From Portunus trituberculatus (Eukaryota > Arthropoda > Malacostraca > Decapoda > Portunidae), in contig NC_059296.1 in the NCBI RefSeq assembly GCF_017591435.1, positions 3,065,001 to 3,129,000 on the forward strand: 64,000 nucleotides of DNA, given 5' to 3'. Shown piece by piece: positions 53,221-64,000 of the stretch (position 1 is the stretch's first letter; every line of letters starts with the position of its first letter). The position numbers and the translations under genes were made by a program. A model generated the notes under the pieces. That model was not told the DNA's origin. It did not search any database and was given only the letters and a program-made list of their open reading frames with translations.

Positions 53221-53293
53221 TTTTTTCCAACACTTTGTTTTCCCTTGGCCAGTGCCCTTGTAATGTAAAAAAAAAAAAAAAAAAAAAAAAAAA
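53221..53293 (+). mobile_element. LINE 3'-tail remnant with poly(A)
   Basis: TTCCCTTGGCCAGTGCCC followed by a poly(A) of about 27 bp matches the 3' end of the LINE at 685-1295. No coding part remains. Confidence 0.6.
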
Positions 53294-53299
53294 TGTGGG

Positions 53300-55227
53300 T
53301 GGGAATGAACAGGTCTTCACAAAAACTTATCAAGTTGTCCATTTACAACAGTACACGGAATGCTTGTCATTATTCTGTTTTACGAGAATAATCTCTGTAT
53401 GAGGAAGAATGTATTGAAAAAGATGACTACAAATGTAGTAGAATGTAGACACAGAAGAGCAATAAACAGCTGTAGACTTCTCTAAGGAGCAATAATGTGA
53501 CCTGAAAGCTGATGGTGACTTCTCATTATGCTCTGTAAAACCATTATTTTAAATAGTGTACCTCTGCTAATACAGTAATGAAACTAATGAACCACCACTG
53601 CTGGTAAAAAAAAAAAAAAAAAAATTCCTGAAGGGATCCATAGACTTCTGCAGTAAGTATTCTGAACCACCTCGCATAGTAAGTAATTCCCTCGTGGCAA
53701 TGATTTACTGTAGGTATGCACTTCTTACCAGCATGGCACCAGGTGCTTTAGAACACTACAAATTTAAGAAGTCCTTCTGAAGGGAAGTTTTTCACCAAGT
53801 GTCAGTGGTGGTGGTGGTTGTTATCGTAAAGTTAAGTGATGCCTTTTTTTACATAATAATAGTCTCACTAAAACTAGAGTGTCAGTAGTGGTGGTGGTTA
53901 TCATGTAGAAGTTGTTGCATTTTTTTTACATTGTTGATAATGATAGTTTCACCAAAAAATATTAAACTAGTACCAATGATACACTGAATATATTTTGTTC
54001 ATGGCAAGTCATCTTCCTTAACTTTTAGGCCATAATATAATGTACAGAATGCTCCTTGGGGAAGCCTAGAGCTGCTTAGTGGGTGGGTCCACTATTCTTC
54101 ATTCGATATATAGATGCCATTTTCTTCTTTATATCCTCCATCTTGAACAAACTGACAAGTATTCTGTGCACTGCTGTAGACAAACTACACAGAGAAAGAC
54201 ATGAAAGTGAAGACATGCTTATTCAAATACATACCTGTGCAATCATTCTACAGTGCTGGAAAAAAAAGTCATGTGAAGGCAGCCTAAGGAGTTTCTGATC
54301 ATTATCACTGGACTAGATTACAATCACAAACTAGGTAAACATATAAAAATCAAGATCTGTGCATTAATATCTTTGAGGCCATGAGTAAAAGAGCTCTTAT
54401 TGCAGATAATTAATGCACCTGAAAATATAACTGGATAAGAAAAACAGCTTGCTATCTGCAGTCTGGGGGAGGGCACCACCTAAGTGGGAGCACCTGCTTT
54501 GTCATGTAAGTGATGTACATAACTTTCTCAAAGTAGTACATCACCAAACACGTGGATACTAAATACTGTATATACTGTACAATGGAGCATTTCTAATATA
54601 CAAGTGAATTTCACTATTACATTAATACTGTAAAATGGAAACTCATTCTGTTTTGCCTTTACTTTTTTTTTCAAGGGGAGCTTTAATATAATGTGGATTT
54701 TAGACATTTGCAATTGCCTCTGAAGCAACCCTGTGATAAACTTGGGGTCACGATACCTAAACGCAATTTTCAGTGACATTTAATGTTAGCAAGAGTTTGA
54801 AAAGTGGCACTGAAAACTGAACATCTGTCCATGCCAGCATGAACTGTGATCTCAAAACCATCTACTGTTTGACAATCTATGCTCAAGCATTGGTGCAAAT
54901 GATTATTAATGTAGAGCTTATAATAAACTTTGAATTAAATTATTTGAATTAAATTATTTAATGTAGAACTCGTAATATACTCTGAATTAAAAATGATCTC
55001 TAATACACTTGCTTAAAATTAACACTCAGAAAAATCTTTGAAATAAATTAATACACAGCCTGTTTTCTTCACATGAAGAATAACTGCATTAAGCAGACCA
55101 TTCAACCCGTTAAGTGTTGGGAGATTACAAGATAATTCTCCTGCCCCTCCACAACCTTATCTTCCTTTCATTCCAGAGAGCATGTCCAGGAATTGATATT
55201 TACTCAAAACATCCTATTACTCTATCA
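53300..55227. other. Non-coding DNA between TRAPPC6 and MINPP1
   Basis: The two genes converge here, so both 3' UTRs may reach in. I see a degenerate duplication (about 53803-53850 against 53880-53945, both with GTGTCAGT(G/A)GTGGTGG) and a small A+T-rich duplication near 54905-54995 (TTAATGTAGA...GAATTAAA). No recognised gene. Confidence 0.55.
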
Positions 55228-58200
55228 CTAGAGTTCATCCTTCAACATACAGAGGGCATTGAGGTCACAGGAGAGATGGTTTTCCTTCAGCCAGCGCTGG
55301 AATTCCTCCCAAGCACACACAGTTCTCTGGCAGGCCTCACCTATAGGTACCGGCTCCCCTTGGAAGAACAGAGCAACCTTGTATTCTGGCTCACACCTGC
55401 GTTACAGACAGAACATCAAGAAAAATTAGAAAAATTACTATATCTAAAATAAATAAATAAAACAATTCCAATGAAACATTCATCATCAAACTATTTCTTT
55501 TCCTAGTACGAGGTTATCATGACTGATGAATGACAAGGCAATCCTGTCATCATCATATTCTACCTATTACAAAATTGCCAAATGAGATCATGATGAAAAC
55601 ATGGTCTGAGAGCACTTAGCATATCTATATACTGGTTCATTAAATTGTATAAGCAAATCTAAAATATGGAACTCAGATTACAGCAGCAAAGTGGCTGACA
55701 AAATTCTTACTTGTAGAGAACAAATGCCAGGTTTGCAGCAAAGGGCGAGATGAAGCTGGTCCTCCACACTCTGTTCCTCATGTCCTCAAAGTTGTCATGA
55801 CGCAGGTGCTGGGGTGGCCGGAATAGACCCAGACTGGCCATGACCTAAAGCAAGAAGAGCACTCAATATATGTGATATGCATATTTATTTTTTTATCCTT
55901 ACAAGTAAAGTTTCTTATAGAATGAAGATGTTTAAACTGAACGTTATCAAGGCAGTGCTGGTATACCATATAAATTATGAATAAAGGTAAAACATTAGCT
56001 TAGTTGCTTATGAGAAGGAAGAGTTTATTACTTAACATAATGCATGATTATAAATTTTCTCCAAAATTGTTTAAGATCTGAGGGATGGCTCTGAAGTGCA
56101 TGTAAGCACGACACACAAGATGAAGGAACTTTCTGATGTGACCAAGACTTTTGCTGAAGTTCAACAAGGAAAATAAAGCAGTGTTTGTGTTGATTAACTA
56201 TATAGTAAGTTATATACTGAAGTAGTCACTTTCTTGAAGTAATAGCATCTATCTTAATTGAGAGAAACAAAATTAAAACAAAGACAAGAACTATGTTACC
56301 AGAAAAATATCTAATATCTAACCTATGATATGGTGTAGACATACAGCACCATTGCATACAAGTGAAAAAAAGTTAACAGTAAACATATATTTTTGTTTTA
56401 AACACCTCAAATAGAACAATAAACACTGTCATCACATCATGTATATTTACTGATAAAGCATAACATGTATATTCATTGATAAAGCATACATTAATCAGAT
56501 AGAAAAAAAATATAAAAATTTTACCCAGCACTCCCATGTCTTACCTTGAACACAGTCTTATCATGAGCAAAGTAGAACACACCTCTTGGCTTGACCTCTC
56601 CATCCTTTTGAACTGCACTGTAAAATAACAGTAGTAATTTATACTTTCTCGCACTTATGTTTTGTGATAGGTAAAGGTCAAACATACACAGTACATGTCA
56701 CGTTCAATTTGCCGTTTTCATTCGTATCACAGACCTAAATAATTTCTGATAAGCATTAATGGACAATGAAAAGATTTGTTCATTCTACATGTTACGTTAG
56801 ACAAATCCACTTCAGAGAATCTCACTTTGTAGTACATGAACCATTACCTAGTTTAATTCAATTAAGGAACAATTATCATATCATATTCCTACTAGTGTTA
56901 CTTTATGAAGGCCACTTAATTTCAAGATTACAAGATGGTTGGTTTTTGAAAAATGAAAAATTTCTGAATGTTTGTCGACCTTGAAAGTGTACACGACTTC
57001 CACAACCTGAGCTACAGTGGTCTTTTTCTGAGCAGTAATCTTCTAGATCTTGAACTAAAGTCACCTAAACAATGACAGTCCATCTTGTGATTGATAGATT
57101 TTCATTTCACATCAGGATTATCCAGATTAAGCCTTTATAATATACAAGAATGTCTCAAGAAAGGCTTTTTACTCAACAATCATATACATTCTTTACTCCT
57201 GCAAATATTTACACATACATTTAATTTCTATACATAGTATCATTATTACTTACTGCTGAAATAGTTTGCGTATGTCATTCAGGGTTTGGCAAGCGGTCTT
57301 TCCATTCATGGGATGACCAAAACTGTCTTCATAGTAGTACTTCAAGTCCTGATGGTATTCCATTACTTCAAAGTCATAGTGGGAGAAGGCTGAGCACCAA
57401 GCACTCTTCCGCTGTGGCCACCAAGCTGCTTCATAGCGACACTCGTCGTACATTGCAACCACCTCATCTGCAGGTAAAAAGGAAGGAAAGGCAAAGAGAT
57501 GCAATTTGGTTTTATATCAGTCGTATGATATCACCAAAAACTAATGCACCATATATACATAAGTTCAAGTCAACCCAAATGAAAACTAAACCTTTAGCTA
57601 AAAATTTACATCCTTCTTGTATTCACTGAACAACTTTTCCACCAGCAATATTCCCATTATGCAATGACTTCTCCATAAGTGTGTTTCAGACACTATTTGA
57701 CATACCTGTGGACAGAGGATGCATAAAACCAAGCCTGGCACTGACTGCATGAACCATTTTCTTGAAGTGTTCTGTTTCAGTAAATAACCAACGCTCTTTG
57801 TAAGTAGTTTCATTGTTCTTGTAGACCTCCTGCAGCCACCTTGGACATGCCTTGTAGAACTGTTAGGATAAGAGAACATATATTCAGTAAGACTTCCATT
57901 AAAAATATATATTAGTGTCACATCAAGAAAGAATAAATAAAAAAAAAACTATTATAACAGTCAAAGTTTTCCCAAGCAAGCAAGAGGTTTGTAATTCTAA
58001 GCGGTCTTCAATGTAAATTCAAAAGGTAGTTTACTTTACTGTCATGGCTCTGACCAAATACATGATTCATATAATTTTCTCAAGCTTCACATTCACATGT
58101 GACCCTCAATTTAATGGACACCAATTTAACAGATTTTGGATTTAACAGACCACAAAATCTCAACAGACAAGTACCCCAAAATAGACATTCTAAACATACA

Positions 58201-59314
58201 TATAAACTAGGCATATATCATAAATAACAAAAAATTCCAACTTTCCTGTGCAGAATACTTTCATGACTATATGAAACTTTTTTACCCCAAACAAAATCCC
58301 AAAGAAACTTTCCTTTGTAAAATAGAGATGCCTCTTGTGTATAGCATAAATATGACATAAAGCAAATCCAGCACAAAATACAGGATAAAAAGCATTCTAC
58401 TTGGATCCATACAAGATTGGAAATAATGAGAAAGTAACTATTTTCTTCTCTGTCTCTTTATTCTAATCATCAAGAGTATAACACGATAATCAAGATTTTT
58501 GTTCATCTGAAACGTGAATCATTTCATTATACAGTATGTACAGATAATTTCTTGAGCTACATTCCTCCATTATCTACAGTTGCTATCTTCATAACTTTAA
58601 GAACTCACCCTCAAAATAAAGTTTGGGCTGTAGGCTTTTGGTAGTTCAATGTTGCCCACTGTGTCCTCCCCAAACATGCCTCGCAGAAAATGGTATGCAC
58701 TCTGCTCTGTGCGATTTTTGACAGTAAAATCAATCTGAAAGGAAGCAATGCTTTGAATGAAGTATGTCATTCAAAAGATATGAATGTAAAGCATACTGAC
58801 ATAGTATAGGTGATGGCATGAGTGACATGACTGGAGTGTTATATAAAGCACAAGGAAAGCACTGCAATATCCAGCTGTGTCTCATTCTTTGCTACCAAGA
58901 AGAGACTCTTCAGATTAACATAAGAGAGAAATGTAAGTGTCATTCTCTCTTCTCCTAGAACTTTTCCTAATCTTTTACCTTGAACAAGCTGGAATCAAAA
59001 TCCACATCGAATAGATCAGGAAGGAATTCACGCCAGTGTGTGCCAATGGAAGCCATCTCGTCATGCCCCATTTCCTGTAACTGCTCTCTGTCACGCAGCT
59101 CAAAGGGAGGAAACCAGTCTGTTAGCTGAGACACATCACGCTCTTTAAGGCAGCCTGAGGATAAAAAGGTCTGTGTCATGATTCAATTACATCCAAGGAG
59201 AGCATGTAACACATGTTCTAGAACTAAACATATGAAACATCTAGAACAGAATAAGCATACCCAACACATTGTAGTTTTGAGTTATTGGCCTTTAAATTTT
59301 GTCAATATCATATG

Positions 59315-59402
<88 letters not shown>

Positions 59403-60003
59403 CATAATGCACTTGAACTAGATAGATCAATCCATTCATACTGTCTAGTTTTATTGATATCTGGATAGAAATAAAGAGTTAAAGTGGCTCACCTCTGTCA
59501 TGACGATGGTTATCCCTGATCCTCTGGCTGAGAGGTGGCAATAGTTTCACCAAGTGTCCCATGTCATTGGCAGTGGGGAAGCGCGTGCCATGCCTTGCCA
59601 GCAGCCACACCTGCTTTGCTGAGCAGCCACGCACTACTCATATAAAGCACAAAAACAGCATATAATTATTATGAGTATTATAGTACTTCCTTGCATTATA
59701 ACATCACATTAAGTTTGAGAATCTTATGTAGTTATACCAACAATGTAAAGAAAACAGAGACAGCCTTGCAATTTTTGTACCATTTTTATAGTACATCTGG
59801 GCACTCCATCCCTCACCTGCCTCAGAGTATTTTTCCCAATGGCTTCCATCTTTGTGGGCATTGAAGTATCCTGTCTTTGTGGACAGCAGGTGGAGTGGTG
59901 TATCATCTTCTACACCCTCACAAATGGGTAAGCTGTGGCACTGGCAACACAGCAACACAAGGCAGAGAGTCAAGCCAGAAGCTGTGGCACCTTGTCTTCC
60001 CAT
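55228..60003 (-). CDS. MINPP1: Multiple inositol polyphosphate phosphatase 1, ER-lumenal, 9 exons
   Basis: MINPP1 is a histidine acid phosphatase that dephosphorylates inositol hexakis- and pentakisphosphates (and 2,3-BPG) in the ER lumen. Exons 59817-60003, 59493-59633, 58979-59154, 58609-58734, 57706-57859, 57254-57467, 56545-56617, 55711-55844 and 55228-55396 join in phase: 457 residues; human 487. A signal peptide is clear (LTLCLVLLCCQCHS before about residue 25). The active-site motif RHGTRFP is at 76-82, with nucleophile His77. The proton-donor motif is FAHDKT (His351-Asp352), where human MINPP1 has HAE as I recall it. WRTSFISPFAANLAFVLY in exon 8 is typical of the arthropod family. The C-terminus is KDEL, a canonical ER-retrieval signal (human SDEL). 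The start ATG context ATAACATGG is good. An (AT)n tract lies in intron 2. Confidence 0.94.
59320..59399. repeat. (AT)n microsatellite in a MINPP1 intron
   Basis: 80-bp AT tract between exons 2 and 3, about 94 bp from the exon 2 donor. Confidence 0.95.
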
Positions 60004-60324
60004 GTTATCTGATGGACCAGCCTACTGGGAAGTTGACAGAATTACCAATGTGGTAGTGGGACAAATCGACTGCACACCAACATGAGTGGCCCACCAACCT
60101 GAGTGCCAATGCAACCAATCTTTTTCCCCTAAAAATTTCCCCCAGTCCATTCTTTCTGATTTCTATTTTTAAGTCTAGTTTCTGGACCCTTGTCCCTGGC
60201 TATTCCTGAATGAGAGAGTGACATCAACCAGTGCAGGTTTATTCAGACAATGGCTCAGTTAGGCCAGTTAGTGGCTGATTTGGTCCTTGTTGCTGGCTTA
60301 TTCGGCTAATTAGTGTTAATAATA

Positions 60325-60541
60325 AAGTAATTCACCTCGGTCGCCTGCTGGTCACCCAGCCAGTCTTCCTCATTACGAAGCGAGCTCAGAGCTCATAGAC
60401 TGATCTTCGGTTAGGACTGAGACCACATCAACACACAACACACACCGGAAAAGCGAGGCCACAACCCCTCGAGTTACATCCCGTACCTATTTACTGCTAG
60501 GTGAACAGGGGATACACATTAAGAGGCTTGCCCATTTGCCT
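60325..60541 (-). mobile_element. tRNA-derived SINE, second subfamily, head replaced by a fold-back
   Basis: It shares GAGCTCTGAGCTCGC, GACTGGCTGGGTGACCAGCA, TGTTCACCTAGCAGT and AGGTACGGGATGTAA-type blocks with the SINE at 19165 but with many fixed differences, so it is another subfamily. The tail on the minus strand is CGACCGAGGTGAATTAC. Where the tRNA-like head should be, the sequence turns back as an inverted copy of its own first 28 bp. Confidence 0.8.
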
Positions 60542-60580
60542 TGCCGCTTACTGGGACGAGGCAAATGGGCAAGCCTCTTA

Positions 60581-60586
<6 letters not shown>
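60514..60586. repeat. Perfect 28-bp inverted repeat with 17-bp loop
   Basis: Arm 60514-60541 (starting ACACATTAAGAGGCTTGC) is exactly the reverse complement of 60559-60586. The loop is 60542-60558. A (GT)n array follows directly. Confidence 0.95.

Positions 60587-60640
<54 letters not shown>
60583..60640. repeat. (GT)n microsatellite at the SINE hairpin
   Basis: About 58 bp of GT beginning within the end of the hairpin arm. Confidence 0.95.
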
Positions 60641-60642
<2 letters not shown>

Positions 60643-62594
60643 ATGCTTAAGTGTACCTGTATGTATGTGTGTCTTTTCAAATACAGCTGGCAAGAAGACA
60701 CCAGGGAACATGTTTAGCATTTGACAGTATGAGCAAAACAAAGCAGCCAAATGAAAGAGGACTGCATAATATGCAGAAGTCAAGAAAGGTCCGAATCAGC
60801 CACGAATCTGGTCTGAGTAAGCCAGCATATACTTCAACCATCTGTGACACAAACTGCCTCCATGCCTTGCTATTTGCTACCACAATGTAATGGTCTCACT
60901 GCTACATATTGTTTGAATACATCAGACAACCAGTAAGGCAGGCTTGCTATGTGTGAACCATTCAACAAAACAAGTTCAGATTCTCACGATTCTATAGATG
61001 ATGAATACAACTTCATTTGATGTACTACTTTAGTGAATTCAAAAACATAAGACAACAATCATGCTTCACGAATACATGAGCCTCAATAATGTTGTCAAGG
61101 AAATTTTCCCTGGAATGGTAACAGTGTTCTGTTTAGGGAAATTTCCCAGAATCATAACATTGCTTTGACGCTCGAACTAGCTTCAGTGTACTCGACTTTG
61201 ACATGAGCTACTTGGTTCACGCTGACTCGTCCATAATTCACCACTGTTATGGGAGGAGTAACCGGAAATGTGGCAGTATGATAGCTTAGCATATTGATAA
61301 CTTTCCTCACCAAGATCATCCAACAGTACACAACATGAGTATAGAAAAAGTCGAAGGACCTGTGCATAATAAAGAAAAAAAATATATAGCTTTGAAGTGG
61401 TTGTCATTGTTATGTGGATGTGACTGGAGATGTTTTATTTGACTTGCAAAGGAGAAGTATATAACTGACTCATGATGATTTGTCACAAGAAGTTGATGAA
61501 GCAATGAATCTTTTTTTTTTTATGCAAAAAGGAAGACTGCCAAGGGCTACAAACTGTTAAAAAAAAACAAAAAAAAAAACAAGGCCCACTGGAACTGCAG
61601 GTTCCCTAAAAGATTTAAAAGAGTCAGCCAAAAACCAGGGACAAATGTCTTGACATTTGTCAAGAACCCTACCTTAAACCTAACATAATGACTGACAGAC
61701 TGCTACAGAGCCTGTGCAATATTACAAACAAACACATGAACACCCTCAGTACTAACAAACACATGAACACACTCAGTACCCTCTAACTGACTGCTGTGGA
61801 GGGATCCAGAGCTAAAATTGAGGTACATCTAAGAAATTCAGTCCTGAAGTTATTACCTATTCATTTCCGATAGGGCAAAAATGGGGATTAGAAGTGCTCG
61901 TAAAGTGTGAGCTAGATCGTGAGATTGTGTATAGTTACGTGTGGTGTATTGCTTCAAACTGCAATAATTCCTGAGCCTATATAAACACACACACAAAAAA
62001 AAAGATAAATAGAACAAACTGAATGAATAAATAAATACATACCTCTGAACAAGATCACCACCACGAAGCTGTTGATGGCACTTAACAAAAAATATAGATC
62101 AGAATGAGTTTGTCAACATGATACTCAGGATTCATCACGGGCCTTTACCAAACACAGCACCGGCCTTCACTGTCACAGCTTTGCCTCCCGAACTGCTGCA
62201 CCATCTTTCACTGCCCAACAACAGGTTAATGATAATCAGTATACAAAGTACGTACTCTTCCAGCAGGCAACTACTTACAGGTTCATGGATGGACAGTGGT
62301 TTGCAGCGTTGTTTCTCACGTACAGCTACCTGCCATACTGCCCACCTCCAAGGCCACTTAATCTTGACCTTGATGCTACAGGTGGTTCGGGATCGCTCCG
62401 GAGCCAGGCCTTTGGATCGGCAACTCCTGTAGAGAACAAAAGAAGAAAAGAAAGAAGAAGAAGAAGAAGAAGAAGAAGAAGAAAAACAAGCAGAAAAAGA
62501 AGAGCAATATTCTATTCACTAGTTATCCCTACACCTCGATCGCCACATTCTCTCCTTCACAGCTTGAATCATCCTTTCACTCATCCCTTTATAT

Positions 62595-62821
62595 CAGGGG
62601 TTCTTAATCTGGGGTTCGCAAATCCCCAGGGGCTTACAAAAAGATTTCCAGGGGTACTGAGATGGCTGATTTAATGATACATCCTTTGCAGAATACCTTT
62701 GCCTATTGATTTAGTGTCAGTCACTAAATTAACATTCTGTTCGATGTCAAATTACTGTGGGTTCGGGTAGATGGTCTTATAACTCAGAGGTTTCTTAACG
62801 AGAAAAAGGTTGAGAACCCTG
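62595..62821. mobile_element. Short hAT-like non-autonomous DNA transposon (MITE)
   Basis: It begins CAGGGGTTCTTAATCTGGGG and ends AAAAAGGTTGAGAACCCTG, an imperfect terminal inverted repeat of about 15 bp with hAT-like CAGGG ends. The 8-bp flanks CTTTATAT and ATCTATAG share 5 of 8 positions, compatible with an eroded 8-bp target duplication. Length is 227 bp; no transposase. Confidence 0.7.
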
Positions 62822-64000
62822 ATCTATAGTGTAAAGGCATAAACATTTCCTCCTACAATGCCCAGCCTTCACCAATGAAACATCCAAACACCCAATTGGA
62901 AAATTACTTTTTGAAAAATCTAGTATAGAAGAAAATAAGGAAATAATATATGATTTTTAGGAAAATAAGATAACAAAGTAAAAAGTTTAAATAATGATTA
63001 ATTACAGCTACAGACCCAGACAAAACCCAAACCAAAACACATCAGGAAGTGTCGATATCCAAGCTACACTTCCGCCTATCAACTGAACTGAACTGAATAC
63101 CATGTTCAGGCTATGGCAAGACAGAGCTTAGGAACACGGTGATGAAAACACTACAGCACCCTCGGACTATTTCTGTTTCTCATAAAGAAAACGGAACAAA
63201 TATTGCTCTACTCATTCCTTGTGAAGAATTAACCTGTGCAGAAGCGAGGTGAAATGTGTGTTAAGGTTCCGTGCTGTATTTAAGTCTCTAGAAATGAAAG
63301 ATCTTGGTACACCAGACAATTATGTTTTGCTCTATATTATGATGTTAGTCGTATAAACTCAAGTAACTATAAAGAAATACCATGGTAGAATAAGAACAGA
63401 AAAATACTGGAAGGAGTAAAAGCATGGTAAATCAATAGATACATCGTAATACAGTGTTTAGAGACGACTACTCTGTACCGTGAGACGAATTAAACCAACC
63501 TGCGAACACTGAAAATGTGACAGTTTGGGTCCTCTCCTATTGACATTAATCAAAGTATTACGATTTATTCACAATAGTAATATATTACACTCAGACGGAA
63601 CACGGGCCTGATGTGTTTGAGATGTGGCATTTTGTTATAGTACATTTCGCACTATATAGCGACTGTTTAGGACCGAAAAACTATAGCTTCAGGTAGATAT
63701 ACAATAATGTTATCTATCGATTTTCAGTCTTAAAGATAGGGAAAATTACAAATATTGATGCATTTCTTTTATAGTCCTCCTTGCTTCTCGAAAAGGTGCA
63801 CGAACTTAGAAAAGGTTGAAGAACACTAAACTATACCCTGAAAAAAAATACAGTAAAAGAGATAAGATAAAAATGACCAACATCTCTATTATTACGGAGG
63901 CTAATAATAATACCAAGACTAATTAAGTAATTCAGAGATAACGAAACGAACGACGATCACGAGAGCTTCCACGATAACAGTGTGTACGATAAGATTTGAT

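Larger units (their letters stand above)
60004..64000. other. Non-coding region upstream of MINPP1
   Basis: It must contain the MINPP1 promoter and 5' UTR at its left end. It carries a SINE, a (GT)n array, a (GAA)n run (about 62452-62482) and a MITE, listed separately. I see no gene I can support. A minus-strand donor-like site (CAGAG/GTATGT at about 62042) could mark a non-coding 5' exon. Confidence 0.55.

Noticed and set aside
62042..62080. 38-bp minus-strand block with acceptor-like and donor-like ends, reading AINSFVVVILFR, faintly like a TM9SF helix
   Set aside because: Too short, and no neighbouring exon continues the family. At most it may be a 5' UTR exon of MINPP1.
63807..63830. AAAAGGTTGAAGAACACTAA, like one end of a hAT MITE
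   Set aside because: I could not find a matching inverted end or a target duplication within the window.

Overview
This is a window of animal nuclear DNA, almost certainly from a decapod crustacean and most like a brachyuran crab. It has multi-exon genes with GT-AG introns, and very dense (AT)n, (GA)n and (GT)n microsatellites. It also carries a tRNA-derived SINE and LINE 3' ends of types I know from crab genomes. The species call is an inference from repeat style and from arthropod-like protein sequence. No search could be run.

Layout. (1) 10-2630, minus strand: a four-exon secreted PAN/C-type-lectin-like gene with a LINE fragment in its last intron. (2) 2631-11676: AT-rich non-coding DNA with four long (AT)n tracts, one about 1 kb; part may be 3' UTR of the next gene. 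(3) 11677-16466, minus strand: a ten-exon Sestrin-family gene of 535 residues, fully reconstructable by splice phase. (4) 16467-37814: about 21 kb with no recognisable gene, crowded with (GA)n and (GT)n arrays, SINE and LINE fragments and a purine-rich tract. (5) 37815-38170: a broken LINE end. (6) 39093-42532, minus strand: THOC7 in five exons. (7) 43574-46879, plus strand: TRAPPC6 in four exons, head-to-head with THOC7. A candidate extra terminal exon lies at 52362, beyond a 1.7-kb trinucleotide/36-bp minisatellite block. (8) 55228-60003, minus strand: MINPP1 in nine exons, with a signal peptide, an RHGTRFP active site and a C-terminal KDEL. (9) 60004-64000: non-coding, with a SINE that ends in a perfect 28-bp hairpin and a hAT-like MITE.

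The genes do not form a pathway. They are unrelated housekeeping or secretory functions: nutrient/stress signalling (Sestrin), mRNA export (THOC7), ER-Golgi trafficking (TRAPPC6), lumenal inositol phosphate hydrolysis (MINPP1) and a secreted lectin-like protein. THOC7 and TRAPPC6 may share a bidirectional promoter of about 1 kb.

The most notable point is that the Sestrin keeps the fold motifs and the GATOR2-contact Asp pair. In ungapped alignment to my memory of human SESN2 it has lost the catalytic Cys/Tyr/His and most of the leucine-binding residues. I found no CRISPR array, operon or other prokaryote-type system.
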